Assembly: GCA_965240325.2 (NCBI GenBank)
Contig: OZ251223.1
Location: 2,108,001-2,172,000 of the forward strand
Source: Rebecca billardiae RCC1528
Lineage: Eukaryota; Haptophyta
Direction of reading: 5' to 3'
DNA length: 64,000 nucleotides
Part shown: positions 14,001 to 25,700 of the stretch, piece by piece
How positions within the stretch are numbered: the first letter of the stretch is position 1
How the letters are laid out: the number at the start of each line of letters is the position of its first letter
The notes under the pieces: model-generated
What the model was told of the DNA's origin: nothing
Databases searched by the model: none
Seen by the model: only the letters and a program-made list of their open reading frames with translations
Position numbers and translations under genes: made by a program

Positions 14001-16672
14001 GCGCGCGCGCCCGAGGGCGCGGCCGAGGGGTCGGCCGCGCTGTACTGCGCGTGCGACCACCTCACCACCTTTGCCGGGCTGGCGTTCCCGCGCTCGGCCG
14101 AGGAGGCGGCGGACGACGCGGCGGCCGTGCGGCTGAACACGTTCAGCGCGGAGCAGGCCGGTGCGGCGCTCGCCGACCCCGTGCAGGCCGCGCGGCAGAA
14201 CCAGACGATCTTCCGACTCGTATACCTGCTCGCGGGCGCGAACGCGCTCGCGTTGCTGCTCGCCGTGCGCGCCGACGCGAAGGGCGCGGCGGCGTACGCG
14301 CGCTGGCACGCCTCGGAGCTGCGCACGAGCGGGATGCCGCCCTCGCCGCCCACGCGCTGCAGCTCCGGCTCCTTCTCCGCCGCCTCGCGCACCGCGCCCA
14401 CGCGAAGCTCAAAGGGCGGCGGCTCGTTTGGTGCGCAGCCGCCGCTGCCGCAGCCGGGCTCGCGGCGCTGGCTGTGCCCGCCGCCGCCGCCGCCGCCGGC
14501 GCTGCCGCGGCCGCCCTCGGATGCGGGCGCGGCCGCCGACGCCGCGGAGCCGCGCGCCGGCCTGGGGGCCGACGCCGACGTCGAGGTGCTCAGCACAGTG
14601 CAGTGCGTGCGCGCGCGCCGCCGCGAGCGCGAGCGCGAGGCCTCGGAGGCGGGCGCGCGGGGCGGCAGCCCAGAGGCGCGCCGAGAGCCCGGGGCGACGG
14701 AGCCGTCGTCGCCCTCGCCGCCGACGACGACGGTGGCGCAGGCCACGCTCGGCGCCGCCGCCCCCTCCGTCGCCGTGCCGCGGCGCGGCTCGCAGGGCGG
14801 CGCGCACACGCCGCCGCCGCCGCCGCCGCCGCCGCGCGACGACGCGCAGGCAGCCGTGCTGCAGGCGCGCGCGGCCGTGCGCCGCGCGCGCTCGGTCGCG
14901 ATCGCGCGGCAGCGCTCGTGGAGCGACGAGCGGTTCCGGCCGAGCAGGGCGGCGCGCGCGGGCACGCGCCGCGCGGCGGCGGCGGCGCTCGCGCAGCGCG
15001 CGTGGGACGAGCACCCGCTGCTCGTGCTCCTGTTTGCGCCCGCGATGCGCGCGGTCGCGAAGGCCGAGCTCACGCAGTCGCTCTTCGACATGGCGGCGCT
15101 GCAGCTGGTGCTCGAGTGCATGCTGCACGGCGCGGCCGAGCCGGGCGCGGGCGGGCGCGCGCTCACGCTCGCGCTGTACGCGTGCGTGGGCGCGGCGGTG
15201 GCGCTGCCCGCGCTCGCCACGTTCCGCGCGCTGTGGCGCGCGGCGCACGCGGGCGAGTGCGACGCGCCGCCCGCGCGCCTCTACTCTGCGCTCAGCGCCG
15301 CGCTCGAGGGGCAGCTCGCGCAGGGCGCGGGCGCGCGCGCCGCTCGGCTCTCGGCCATCGTGGAGTCTGCGCACGAGCTCGGCACGCTCAAGGGCGCCAC
15401 GCAGCTGGGCTCGCTCGCGGAGCCGGGGGAGGAGGCGGAGGACAGCGACGAGTCGGGCAGTGAGGACGCGCCCGCGCCCGCGGCGCGCGGCCAGCCGCCC
15501 AAGGGCGCGGCGGCTGCAGCCTCGCTCGGCGCGGCGAGCGCGTGCGTGCAGCGGCTGCTCGGCGCGGCGTGCTGGGGCGCGCCCGCGCGGGACACGCCGC
15601 CGCGCTCGCCCACGCCGCCCGCGCGGCTGAGCGCGGCGGGCGCGGCCGGCGGCCCGCTCGCGCCGCGCGCCGCGCTGCCGTCCGCGCCGCCGCGCGCGGC
15701 CGGCAGCGCGCGCGTGCTGCCCACGCGCTCCGGCTCGGCGGGCGCGGCGCGCGGTGGCGCGGGCATCATCGCGCCGCTGCAGCCCGCGGGCGACGCGCTG
15801 AGCGAGCGGCTGCGCGCGCACGAGGCGGCGCGAGCCTCGCAGCAGGGGGACGAGGAGGAGGAGCGGGGCAGCGCGCCGCAGCGCCGCGCTCGACCGGGCA
15901 CTGCGCCACACGCGCGCTCGGCCGCGGTGTATGCTGGACTGCCGCCGCCGCCCATCGCCGCACCGCCGCCGGCGCCGACGTGCCGCGGCCGCGGCCGCGC
16001 GCGCTCGGCGAGCGCGCTGCCCCCATCCGAGCGAGCCAAGCTCGCGCCGCGCCGCGCCGCGCGTCTGAGCAACTCGGGCGACGACCATTCGCCCTCCCCG
16101 GGGAGCGCGGGCGGACGACCCGCCCGGCTTGGGCCCGAGTGGGGCTCGGCGCCGCCGGGCTCGGCGCTGAGCGCGCAGCCGCGGCCGCTCGGCGCGCCGG
16201 CCTCGCAGCCGCCGCCCTCGCCGCCGCCCTCGCCGCCGCCCGCCGCGCCGCCCGCCGCGCCGCCGCGCCGCACGACAGGCCGGCTGCCGCCGCCGGGCGC
16301 GCCCAACGCGCCACCGGCGCAGACGAGCGGCCGCGTGGCGCTGCCGCCGTCGGCCGCGTCGGCGGGCTGCGCGCCGCGACGCTCGTCGTGCCGGCTGCCG
16401 CCGCCGCCGCCGCCCGCGCCCGCGCAGCAGCAGCCGGGCGCGTCGCAGCCGCCTCGGCGCCCGCCGCTGCCGCACGGGACCGCCGCCGCCTCGTTCGGTG
16501 GCGGCGGCACCGGCGGCGCGCGGGGCAGCCAGCCGCCGCCACCGCCGCCGCCTCCTAAGGGCCTTGGCGCGCGCGGCGCCGCGCACCGCCCGCCGACGAC
16601 TGCGCCACAGCCGGCCGTGGCCGCGCGCTCGGCCTGGGCGCAGGGGCCAGCCCAGCCCGGGAGCACCGACCG

Positions 16673-16704
<32 letters not shown>

Positions 16705-18404
16705 GCGGGGCAGACGAGAAGGAAGAAGCGGACGCGGAGGCGGAGGCGGAGCGCGCAGCGGCGCCCTCGGCGGATGAGCTGTTGGCTGCGCAGCGGCCGT
16801 CGAGCGCCCCGGGAGACGTGGAGGGCAGGCGGGAGCGCGGTGATGCGGCCGCGCCCGCGGCCGCGCACGAGGCCGGCGCGGCCGAGCCCGAGCTGCCGCC
16901 GCCGCCGCCCTCGGAGCCCCGAGAGTCCGGCTGCTCCGCCTCGGCCTCTGGCCGCGGCACCTCCGCGGCGCTCAGCGTCGGCGTCGGCAGCGCCGCGCCC
17001 GCGCCGGAGGCAGCGGACGGCGGCGAGCTCAAGCCGACGCCCTCGCCGGTGAAGGAGGCTGTGACGCCGCCGTCCGCAGCGAGCTTTGCGGCGCGCCGCG
17101 CGAGCCGCGAGGCCAAGTTCGCCGCCGCCCGCTCGTCGCCGCGCGAGCACGGCGCGGCCGCGCCCGCCGCCGCGCCGGCCGCACGCGCGGCCGCGCCCGC
17201 CGCGCCGCCCGTCGCCCCGCCGCCGCCGCGCGCGATCGGCCGCGGCGCGCCGCTGCTGTGCGGCTCCTTCCGGCCGTCTGCGGAGGAGTGGAGGCTGGAG
17301 CCCTCGCCGCCGCGCAGGCAGGGCGGCGGCGCGGCGGGGCAGCCGAGTGCGCCGCGGCGCGTGGCGCAGGAGGCGGCGCGCGCGCCCGCCGCGCCCGCCG
17401 CCGCGCCCACGCCCGCGCCCGCTGCGGCGGTGCCGCCCGCGCTCAGCGCTGCTGCCGACGGCGCAGACTTGGCCCCGGCGGCCGCGCCCGCCGCGGCCGC
17501 GTGCGAGCGCGCGGCAGCAGCCACGCCGCTGCCGCTGCCCGCCGCCGAGCCGGCCGCTCGCCCGTGCTCCGACGGCAGGGCCGCTGCTCCATGCGCGCCA
17601 TCGGGCGCGCGGTCCGCCTTGCGTCTCCGCCCGCAAGCCTGCCTCGCCGCCCCCGCCGCAGCGCCGCCACGCGACACGGCCGCCGGCCGCGCGGCCGCCG
17701 GGGGCTGCTCGCAGCGCGCCCACGGCGCGCACAGCCGCGCGCCGCGCCCGCCGTCCGGCCGCGCGCGCGCGCTGCCGCCGCTCTCTGAGCTGGAGGGCCA
17801 CGCGCTGCGCGCGCTCGTCACCCTCTTCGACTCGGACGGCCGCGGCGCGCTCGTGCTCAGCTCGGTGCGGCTGCTGATGGTCGAGCTGGGGGACCCGATG
17901 ACCCCGCCGGAGCAGCGCGCGCTGCTGCGGGCGCTCGCGGGCGGCAAGACGAGCGCCAAGGGCGGCGCGCGCGCCGCGGAGCTGCAGGTGAGCAGCGCCG
18001 ACCTGTGCGAGTGGTACGCGCGCGCCAAGGCGGCGGACGCGCGCGCCGCGCGCCGAGCCGGCCGCGGCCCGGCGTGGCGGCGCGCGCGGCTCGGCCTCGC
18101 GTGGATCGCGATGCTCGGCATCTTCGCCGCGCTGTGCGCGCTCGCCATCGTGTACGGCACCGTGCTCGGCGAGGCGCAGATGCGGGACATGCTCGGCTCG
18201 TGGGCGCTGTCGCTGTCGGGCAGCATGCTCGTGCAGGAGGGGCTGGTCCTCGCGGTCGCGCGGCTGCTCACCTCCGCCAAGGACGGCGCGCGCGATGGCC
18301 TGTTCGCGCGCGTGCCCAGGCTCCGGCTCGGCGCCGTCGTCGACGAGATTCGGGCCGCGCCTGCGCGCGCGCTCGGCGCGGTGCGCTTCCACTTCCGAGG
18401 TTAA
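40..18404 (+). CDS. Giant LRR - SPPP stalk - REJ/GPS polycystin-1-like membrane protein (5' end outside window)
   Basis: Exons 40-111, 219-290, 393-464, 619-690 and 821-18404, all joined in phase 2 with GT-AG introns. Each of the first four exons is 72 bp and encodes one plant-type LRR with the L(S/T)GxxP core (LTGTIP, LSGTLP, LTGFVP, LSGVLP). The last exon opens with the LRR-capping pattern N-DW...C, then about 2,950 residues of SPPP repeat (897-9765). Next come an IPT/TIG-like segment with GPRSGGTAITLRGRGF (about 10200-10270), PKD/REJ-type modules (about 11280-12940, including NRPPYGG) and a GPS motif CACDHLTTFAGL (about 14046-14081; predicted cleavage between L and T). Hydrophobic segments follow at about 14206-14270, 15085-15130, 15165-15235, 18100-18170 and 18200-18275, spaced by Pro/Ser-rich cytoplasmic stretches and one EF-hand-like loop FDSDGRGALVLSSV (about 17827). 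The last two helices resemble polycystin-1 TM4-TM5. The TRP pore is absent; TAA ends the frame at 18404. In-window coding is at least 5,950 residues. A role as a large surface adhesion or mechanosensory receptor is inferred. Confidence 0.82.
897..9765 (+). repeat. SPPP-coding minisatellite tract (about 8.9 kb)
   Basis: A 12-bp-period tract encodes Ser-Pro-Pro-Pro with occasional PPPP, Ala, Thr, Leu, Arg or Gly variants. It is most regular from about 6.4 to 9.4 kb. Serine codons of both families (AGC and TCG) are interleaved throughout. The period leaves most other frames open, so long Ala-, Arg- and Gly-rich antisense or alternate frames appear. Those frames are broken by stops (for example at 3970, 5400, 6729 and 7845) while the SPPP frame is never interrupted. 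In plants and green algae such motifs are hydroxylated and arabinosylated into stiff rods; a similar stalk role here is inferred. Confidence 0.9.
3272..3415 (+). repeat. Three perfect 48-bp tandem units inside the SPPP tract
   Basis: A 48-bp unit (16 codons, four SPPP) starting CTCGCCCCCGCCCAGTCCAC repeats at 3272, 3320 and 3368 without change. It marks a recent higher-order expansion inside the older degenerate 12-bp array. Confidence 0.85.
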
Positions 18405-18947
18405 CCAATCATGTTCTCATGATGCCTGATGAGCATCAGCCCGGTGATCGTCGATGAGGCCCCGGTCAGGTCTGAGGTCATCACGCCGATGAGCCGTCAT
18501 CACGCGACGATGACGACTAGCTTACGACAAGGCTGGAGTCGGGTTTGAGCGTATGCCTGATGCAGATATGCAGGACGAAAAATTAAATCGTCGTCGATCA
18601 TCAATAATATAAGCAAGTTGTCACATCGCGAGTGCCCACCGCCAGAAAATCCGAAGATCGACGCCCAGTTCTGTGCAGCTCGCGACAGCGGCGGTTTGGG
18701 ACGATGAGCTACGCAGCAGGCCGCATCATCATGATGATGGCATATGCTGTCGGTTGGTGCAGTAGCGTATCAATCATATATATAGATGCATGCCGCGCGC
18801 AGTCAGTCGCAGCTGTGCACGCATGCGCGCACTACACGGGCTGCGCGAGTTATCTCTTATTGTTTGTCTGACTGAGTGCGAGTCGTGCCCCAGCCACCAG
18901 CTGCTGGCGGCAATGCAACTGACACTCATAGTTCCGGCGGAATAAAG

Positions 18948-19098
18948 GGCAATATTTCTGAGCAGACTATATGTTCAAGCTCGAAAACGGCAATATTCTT
19001 GAACTAAGTAGCTAGCGTGAAGGGTGATTCGTTTGAAACCAGTATTTGAGGGGCAATATTGTTGACACACTATCAACAATAAGCGGCAATATTCTTGA
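18948..19098 (+). repeat. Cluster of four GGCAATATT-type motifs
   Basis: GGCAATATTTCTGA (18948), GGCAATATTCTTGA (18989), GGCAATATTGTTGA (19052) and GGCAATATTCTTGA (19085) recur with 32-63 bp spacing; a partial copy, GGCAATAC, starts at 19113. The spacing is irregular, so this is not a simple tandem repeat. Function is unknown. Confidence 0.75.
19058..19080. repeat. Perfect inverted repeat, 8-bp arms
   Basis: ATTGTTGA (19058-19065) pairs with TCAACAAT (19073-19080) across a 7-nt loop. The left arm overlaps the third GGCAATATT-type motif. It lies between convergent gene ends. Confidence 0.7.
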
Positions 19099-19134
19099 CC
19101 CATAGCGTCAACGGCAATACATACATGCAGCTGA

Positions 19135-19138
<4 letters not shown>

Positions 19139-19216
<78 letters not shown>

Positions 19217-19227
19217 CTCTCTCTCTA
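19139..19227 (+). repeat. CT microsatellite
   Basis: Uninterrupted (CT)n from 19139 to 19213 (75 bp), then GAT and a further CT run to 19227. Confidence 0.97.
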
Positions 19228-19655
19228 CGATGAATAACTGATGACGATGTTACGATCGGATGACATGCTATACAGTAGCGCTGCTACTAGCGGCGGATAG
19301 CAATGGTACGTAGCGCAGTAGTCAGTCAGCTCAGCTGATAGCCCGACATCGCGCTGCGCGGTAAGATCCCAAACCAGCTGCGGAGCAAAGCACAGGATTG
19401 GTCGGATTGGAGTCCGGCTAGGCTCAGCTGCTGCAATAATGAGGACGATGGCCGATGACGCCGACGGCCAACGGGGCAGTTTGCCTCGTGCGAGCAGGCC
19501 TGCCAGCGGTCAAAGGCAATCTGGAAGCGGCGATGTGGTGTCGTGGTCACGTACTTCTTGCCCGCGGACACAATCGATTATTGTGCCAATAACACCACAT
19601 ATATTGCTATAGACGTCGTCCATATGACTACGATCGTCAACGCGCACGCATATGC

Positions 19656-19708
19656 AGAGAGAGACGAACAGAGAGAGAGAGAGAGACGAGAGAGAGAGAA
19701 AGAGAGAT
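19656..19708 (+). repeat. GA-rich microsatellite
   Basis: Imperfect (GA)n interrupted by GACGAACA and similar. It lies just downstream of the stop codon of the minus-strand giant gene, so its transcript would carry a CT-rich 3' UTR. Confidence 0.85.
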
Positions 19709-19732
19709 CGTCGAACAACAACTACCGCCCAC

Positions 19733-22700
19733 TCAAGCGCGCTGCGGGAGCGTGCGGCCACTCTGCCGCGGCGATCCCGATGGATGGGCGCTGGCGGCCG
19801 GCGCCGCCGGCTTCTGGATACGCACGATCTTCGCGCCGCCGCCAGGAAGGTGGAGCACGCGAAGCCCGGCGCTCTGCCGGCGTTTGCCGCCGCCCACGCC
19901 TCGGGCCGCGCCGCCTTGCAGCCGGCTGCACGCAGCGGGCGACGGCGTCGGGCTGGAGACGTCGTCGTCCAAGGTTGGCGGCAGCTTCTTGACGCGCGAC
20001 GGCAGGCCCGGGCTCGGCATCGGCTTCAGCCGGACCCCGCCGCTGAAGCTGCGGCGCTTGGGCGGAGGTGGGCTGTGCATGATGACCACGGGCTGACCGG
20101 CGTCCGCGCTCTCGGGCCGCACATCGCGTAGGTCCGAGGCCGGGCCCTCCGATGGGCGACGCTCTTTCGACCCGCCCATGCCGAAGCGCCAGGGGAAGTC
20201 GGTGATGGGGCGGGGCATGTGGAGCGCCGAGCCGCGGCGCGGCGGGGCGGCGACCACCGGGGCGGTCGCCAGCTGCGGGCCGATGGCGAGCGGGCCGATG
20301 GCAAGGACGTGCTCCTCCTTGAAGACGTTCTTGTCCCGCCTGCGCCGCCACAGCGCGAGCAGCAGGTACAGGCCACCGCAGCAGCAGCAGAGGCAGCACA
20401 GGCCGCCGCCAACCAACCCTGCAAGGGTCCACGCGCCCGTGTCAGGGTCGCGCAGCCACCTGCGGACTTGGGTGAAGATGCTCGAGGCGTCCAGGCGCCC
20501 GCTCGTGCGCGCCTGGCCGCCCGCCTCGAGCTCCTCGTCCAGCTCGGAGCGCACGGCGCCCGCGCCAGGCGCCGCCTCGGGCTCCGCCAGAAGGTTGGGG
20601 GCGACCCCTTCGCCCTCGGACGATGCGGCCGGGGGCGGCGACGACGGCGGGGGCGGCGACGGTGGTGGCGCGGGCGGCACGTGGTTGGAGGGCTCGGCGA
20701 TCACCGGCACGCCCAGGCACCGAGACACCGCCTCCAGCGATGCCAGCGCGCCCACGGCGTTGCTCGGCGTGAGCCTCTCCGTCGGCGAGACAGGCGCCTC
20801 ACCCGCGCTCAGGTCGGTCCTGAGCTTGACCACCAGCTTGGTCGTGCTGTCGCCGAGCTCCTGCACCAGCTCGAGCGAGAGGCGCGAGAGATCGGTGCCC
20901 AGGCACTCCGCCATCGACGCGAGCAGCGCGCTGGCGCCCTCAGCGACGGCGAACCACTGGAGGGCGAGCGTGAGCGCGACGTACTCCTCGCTGGCCCAGC
21001 GCGGCGGCGGCGCGGGCGGCGCGGGCGGCGGCGAGGGCGGCACGTGGCTGTACGGCAGCGCCGCCACCGGCACGCCCAGCAGCGCGCTCAGCTCGTCGAC
21101 CAGCGACGCGGGCGGCAGCTCCGTGCTGATCGTGCTGTTGGTGCAGTTGACGACGCGCTCCCAGCCGTCGACCAAGGTCGCGTTGGTGCGATTGCCGCAG
21201 CCCGTGCCGTTCCCTAGCCCTCCGCCGCCGGCGCCGGCGCCGCCGAGGCCGCTGCCCGCGAGCGCGAGCAGGGAGGCAGAAAGGTCGAGGGGCAGCTGGC
21301 CAGCGAAGAGGTCGGTGGCCAGCTTGAAGACCACCCGGACGGTGCCGTCGCGCAGGTCGACGGCCTGCTCGACGGAGAGCCGAGACGGGTCGACGCCGAG
21401 GTGCGCGGCCAACGAGCCGAGCAGCGCCTCCTGCGCAGCCTCGAGCGCGCGGGGCGACATGGCGAGCGTGAGGCCGAGATAGTCCTCGGTGCTCGGACGG
21501 GGCGGCGGCGAGGGCGGTGCCGGCGGCGGCGAGGGCGGCGCGGGCGGCGAGGGCGGCGGCGACGGTGGCACGTGGCTGTACGGCAGTGCAAGCACCGGCA
21601 CGCCCAGCCACTCGGAGAGCTCGTCCAACGAGGCGGGGGTGCCCGGCCCGTTGTCGGGCGTGAGCCTGCCAGTCGGGTCCGCCCACGGCTCGCCCTCCGG
21701 CACTCGCACCTTCACCACGACGACGACGATGGCCGCCTCGGTGCGCTCAACGACGAGCTCGATCGAGGCCCGCGCCGGGTCGATGGCCAGCGTCGTCGCC
21801 AAGCTGCTCAGCAGCGCCTCGGCGAGCGGCCCCTCGAGCTCCGCCTGCGTCAAGCTCAGCGTCAGTGCCACGTACTCCTCTGAGGAGAGGCGGGGCGGCG
21901 CCGAGGGCGGCGACGGCGGAGACGGCGGCGGCGACGGCGGCGAGGACGGCGGCTCGAAGGCGGTGGGGACTTCAAGCACGGGCACGCCGAGCGTGGCGCC
22001 GAGCTGCTGCAGCGGCGTGAGCGCGGGCACCCCCGGCGCGAGCGCGCCCACCACGTTCACGGGCGCGTCCCCAACCGACGGATCGTTGCGGATGCGGATG
22101 ACGACGCGCGTCGCCGTCTCGCTCAGCGCGTCCACGCCGTGCAGCGCCAGCCGCTCGGGCTCGATGCCCAGCGTGGCTGCGACCTCCGCGAGGAAGTCGC
22201 TCGAGAAGCCCTCGAACGCGGCCTCGGTCGAGTTGACAACGACGGCGGCCAAGTCGTACAGCTCGAGGTTGAGAGGCGGCGTAGGAGCCGGTGGCGACGC
22301 GGGCGGCGAGGGCGGCGCCGGCGGCGGCGAGGGCGGCACGTGCGCATAAGGATCAGCGATCACAGGCACGCCCAGCGCCTCCGACAGCTCCGCGAGCGAC
22401 GACGGCGAGTCCGGCCCAAAGTCTGGAGTGAGAAGCTGGGTCGGACCCACCTGCGCCTCGCCAGCGGACGTATCGGTCGTCAGCTTCACCACGAGCTTGG
22501 TCGTGCCGTCGCTCTGGCCAAGGAGCTCGACCGACAGACGTGCCGCGTCGATGCCCAGCTCGGCCGCGAGGGCGTCGAGCACAGACTCACGCGCGGCCAC
22601 GAGCTGCTCGGGGGTGAGCGCCAGCGTGAGGGCGAAGTACTCTTCAGTGCCGTGGTCGGGCGGCGGCGAGGGCGGCGAGGGCGGCCAGGGCGGCGAGGGC

Positions 22701-25700
22701 GGCGAGGGCGGCCTCGAGGGCGGCGAGGGCGGCGCCGGCGGCGGCGAGGGCGGCACGTGCGCATAAGGATCAGCGATCACAGGCACGCCCAGCGCCTCCG
22801 ACAGCTCCGCGAGCGACGACGGCGAGTCCGGCCCAAAGTCTGGAGTGAGAAGCTGGGTCGGACCCACCTGCGCCTCGCCAGCGGACGTATCGCTCGTCAG
22901 CTTCACCACGAGCTTGGTCGTGCCGTCGCCCTGGTCGGTCACACCCTCGAGCGACAGCCGCGAGCCGTCGACGCCGAGCTCGGCCGCGAGGGCGCCGAGC
23001 AGCGCGCCGTGCGCGCTCACGAGAGCGCTCGCCGGCAGGGCGAGGTGCAGACCCAGGTACTCCTCGCTGCCCAGCTGCGGAGGCGGCGAGGGCGGCGAGG
23101 GCGGCGCGGGCGGCGCGGGCGGTGCCGAGGGCGGCGTGTGCATGTGCGCACTCAGCAGCGCAAAGCCGAGCGCAGAGCTCAGTGCCTCCAGCGGCGTAGG
23201 CGCCGGCGGCAGCGGCGTGAGCACGGCGGCGAGATCTGGCAGGCTCTCGCCAGCGGCGGGGTCGGCGGTCGCTTTGATGACCACCATCGCGGCGCCGTCG
23301 TCCAGCTCGTCGAGCCGCTCGACCGAGAGGCGCGAGGGGTCCACGCCCGCTTCGGCCGCGATCGTGCCGAGCAGCTGCGCCGTCACGACGTCCACGTCCA
23401 GGCCTGTCGTGTTGAGCTTGAGCTCCAGGTAGTCCTCCCGGCTCAGGTCGGGCGGTGGCGAGGGGGGCGCCGGAGGCGCCGGCGGTGGCGTTGGCGTCGT
23501 GGGCGCAGGACTCGGCGGCGGCGGCGGCGGCACATGGGGCGGCGGCGAGGGAGGCGGTGGGCTCGGCGGTGGCGATGGTGGTGGGCTCGGCGGCGGGCTT
23601 GGCGGTGGCGGGCTCGGCGGCGGGCTCGGTGGTGCGCTTGGCGGCGGGCTTGGCGGCGTGCTGGGCGGTGGCGACGGCGGTGGGCTCGGAGGCGGCGATG
23701 GTGGCGGGCTTGGTGGCGGGTTCGGCGGCGGTGATGGCGGTGGCGATGGTGGCGGCGATGGCGGCGGGCTGGGCGGCGGGCTCGGAGGCGGGCTCGGCGG
23801 AGGGCTGGGCGGTGGGTTCGGCGGCGGGCTCGGCGGTGGCGACGGTGGCGGGCTCGGAGGTGGCGATGGCGGTGGGCTTGGCGGGGGCGAGGGCGGGGGA
23901 GACGGCGGAGGGCTCGGGGGCGGGCTCGGCGGCGGTGACGGGGGCGGCGAAGGTGGCGGGCTCGGCGGCGGGCTCGGCGGTGGCGACGGTGGCGGGCTCG
24001 GAGGTGGCGACGGTGGTGGGCTTGGTGGCGGTGACGGGGGCGGCGACGGCGGAGGGCTGGGGGGCGGGCTCGGCGGCGGGCTTGGCGGGGGCGATGGGGG
24101 CGGCGAAGGGGGCGGGCTCGGCGGCGGCGATGGCGGCGGCGATGGCGGCGGGCTTGGCGGTGGCGACGGCGGTGGCGACGGTGGTGGCGACGGCGGTGGG
24201 CTTGGTGGTGGGCTCGGCGGCGGCGAGGGCGGCGGGCTTGGCGGTGGGCTCGGTGGCGGCGAGGGCGGCGGGGATGGTGGCGGTGACGGCGGCGGCCTCG
24301 GTGGCGGCGATGGCGGTGGGCTGGGTGGCGGGCTCGGCGGTGGCGAGGGCGGTGGCGAGGGCGGCGGCGCTGGCGGCGGGTTCGGTGGCGGGCTGGGCGG
24401 CGGCCTGGGCGGCGGGCTTGGCGGCGGCGATGGCGGTGGCGATGGCGGCGGGCTCGGCGGCGGGCTCGGCGGTGGGCTCGGTGGTGGCGATGGCGGCGGG
24501 CTCGGGGGTGGCGATGGCGGTGGGCTGGGCGGTGGGCTCGGCGGCGGGCTCGGCGGCGGGCTCGGTGGTGGTGATGGCGGTGGCGATGGCGGCGGGCTCG
24601 GTGGCGGGCTGGGCGGCGGGCTGGGCGGCGGGCTCGGTGGCGGGCTCGGCGGCGGAGACGGCGGTGGCGACGGTGGCGGGCTCGGCGGTGGGCTCGGCGG
24701 GGGCGAGGGCGGTGGGCTCGGCGGCGGCGACGGTGGTGGGCTTGGCGGAGGGCTGGGCGGTGGGCTCGGCGGCGGGCTCGGCGGCGGGCTTGGCGGCGGG
24801 CTTGGCGGGGGGCTCGGCGGCGGGCTTGGTGGCGGGCTGGGTGGTGGTGACGGAGGCGGGCTTGGTGGTGGGGAAGGTGGCGGCGATGGTGGCGGCGACG
24901 GCGGTGGGCTCGGTGGCGGGCTCGGAGGGGGTGATGGAGGTGGGCTCGGTGGTGGGGATGGCGGCGGGCTCGGTGGCGGCGACGGCGGCGGAGAAGGCGG
25001 CGGCGACGGCGGTGGCGAGGGCGGCGGCGAAGGCGGCGGCGAGGGCGGCGGCGAGGGCGGTGGTGACGGCGGTGGGGAGGGCGGTGGGCTTGGCGGTGGG
25101 GATGGTGGTGGGCTTGGCGGTGGGCTCGGCGGCGGGCTCGGCGGTGGGCTAGGAGGCGGTGAGGGTGGCGGAGACGGCGGTGGTGATGGAGGTGGGCTTG
25201 GGGGCGGAGATGGCGGGGAATTTGGCGGTGGGCTCGGTGGCGGGCTGGGCGGTGGGCTCGGCGGTGGGCTCGGCGGCGGGCTCGGTGGCGGGCTCGGTGG
25301 CGGGCTTGGCGGCGGGCTCGGCGGCGGGCTCGGTGGCGGCGGGCTTGGCGGCGGGCTTGGCGGGGGGCTTGGCGGTGGCGATGGCGGTGGGCTCGGTGGC
25401 GGACTCGGCGGCGGGCTTGGTGGCGGGCTCGGCGGCGGGCTTGGTGGCGGGCTCGGTGGTGGGCTCGGCGGCGGGCTCGGTGGCGGGCTCGGTGGCGGGC
25501 TCGGTGGCGGGCTCGGTGGAGGCGGGCTCGGCGGCGGGCTGGGGGGTGGGCTTGGCGGCGGGCTCGGTGGTGGGCTCGGTGGCGGGCTTGGTGGCGGGCT
25601 CGGAGGCGGTGTCGGTGGTGGGCTTGCCGGCGGCGAGGGTGGCGGGCTCGGCGGCGGGGACGGCGGCGGGCTCGGTGGCGGGCTCGGCGGCGGGCTCGGC

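Larger units (their letters stand above)
18405..19732. other. Spacer between the 3' ends of the two giant genes
   Basis: No gene is supported here. Base composition is far more AT-balanced than in the flanking exons. It holds the GGCAATATT motif cluster, an inverted repeat, a long CT microsatellite and a GA-rich stretch that reaches almost to the stop codon of the minus-strand gene. Confidence 0.7.

Noticed and set aside
18405-19732. Missing TRP pore exons of the polycystin-like gene
   Set aside because: The 1.3-kb spacer is AT-balanced with microsatellites and short frames only, with no TM-rich frame or channel motif.
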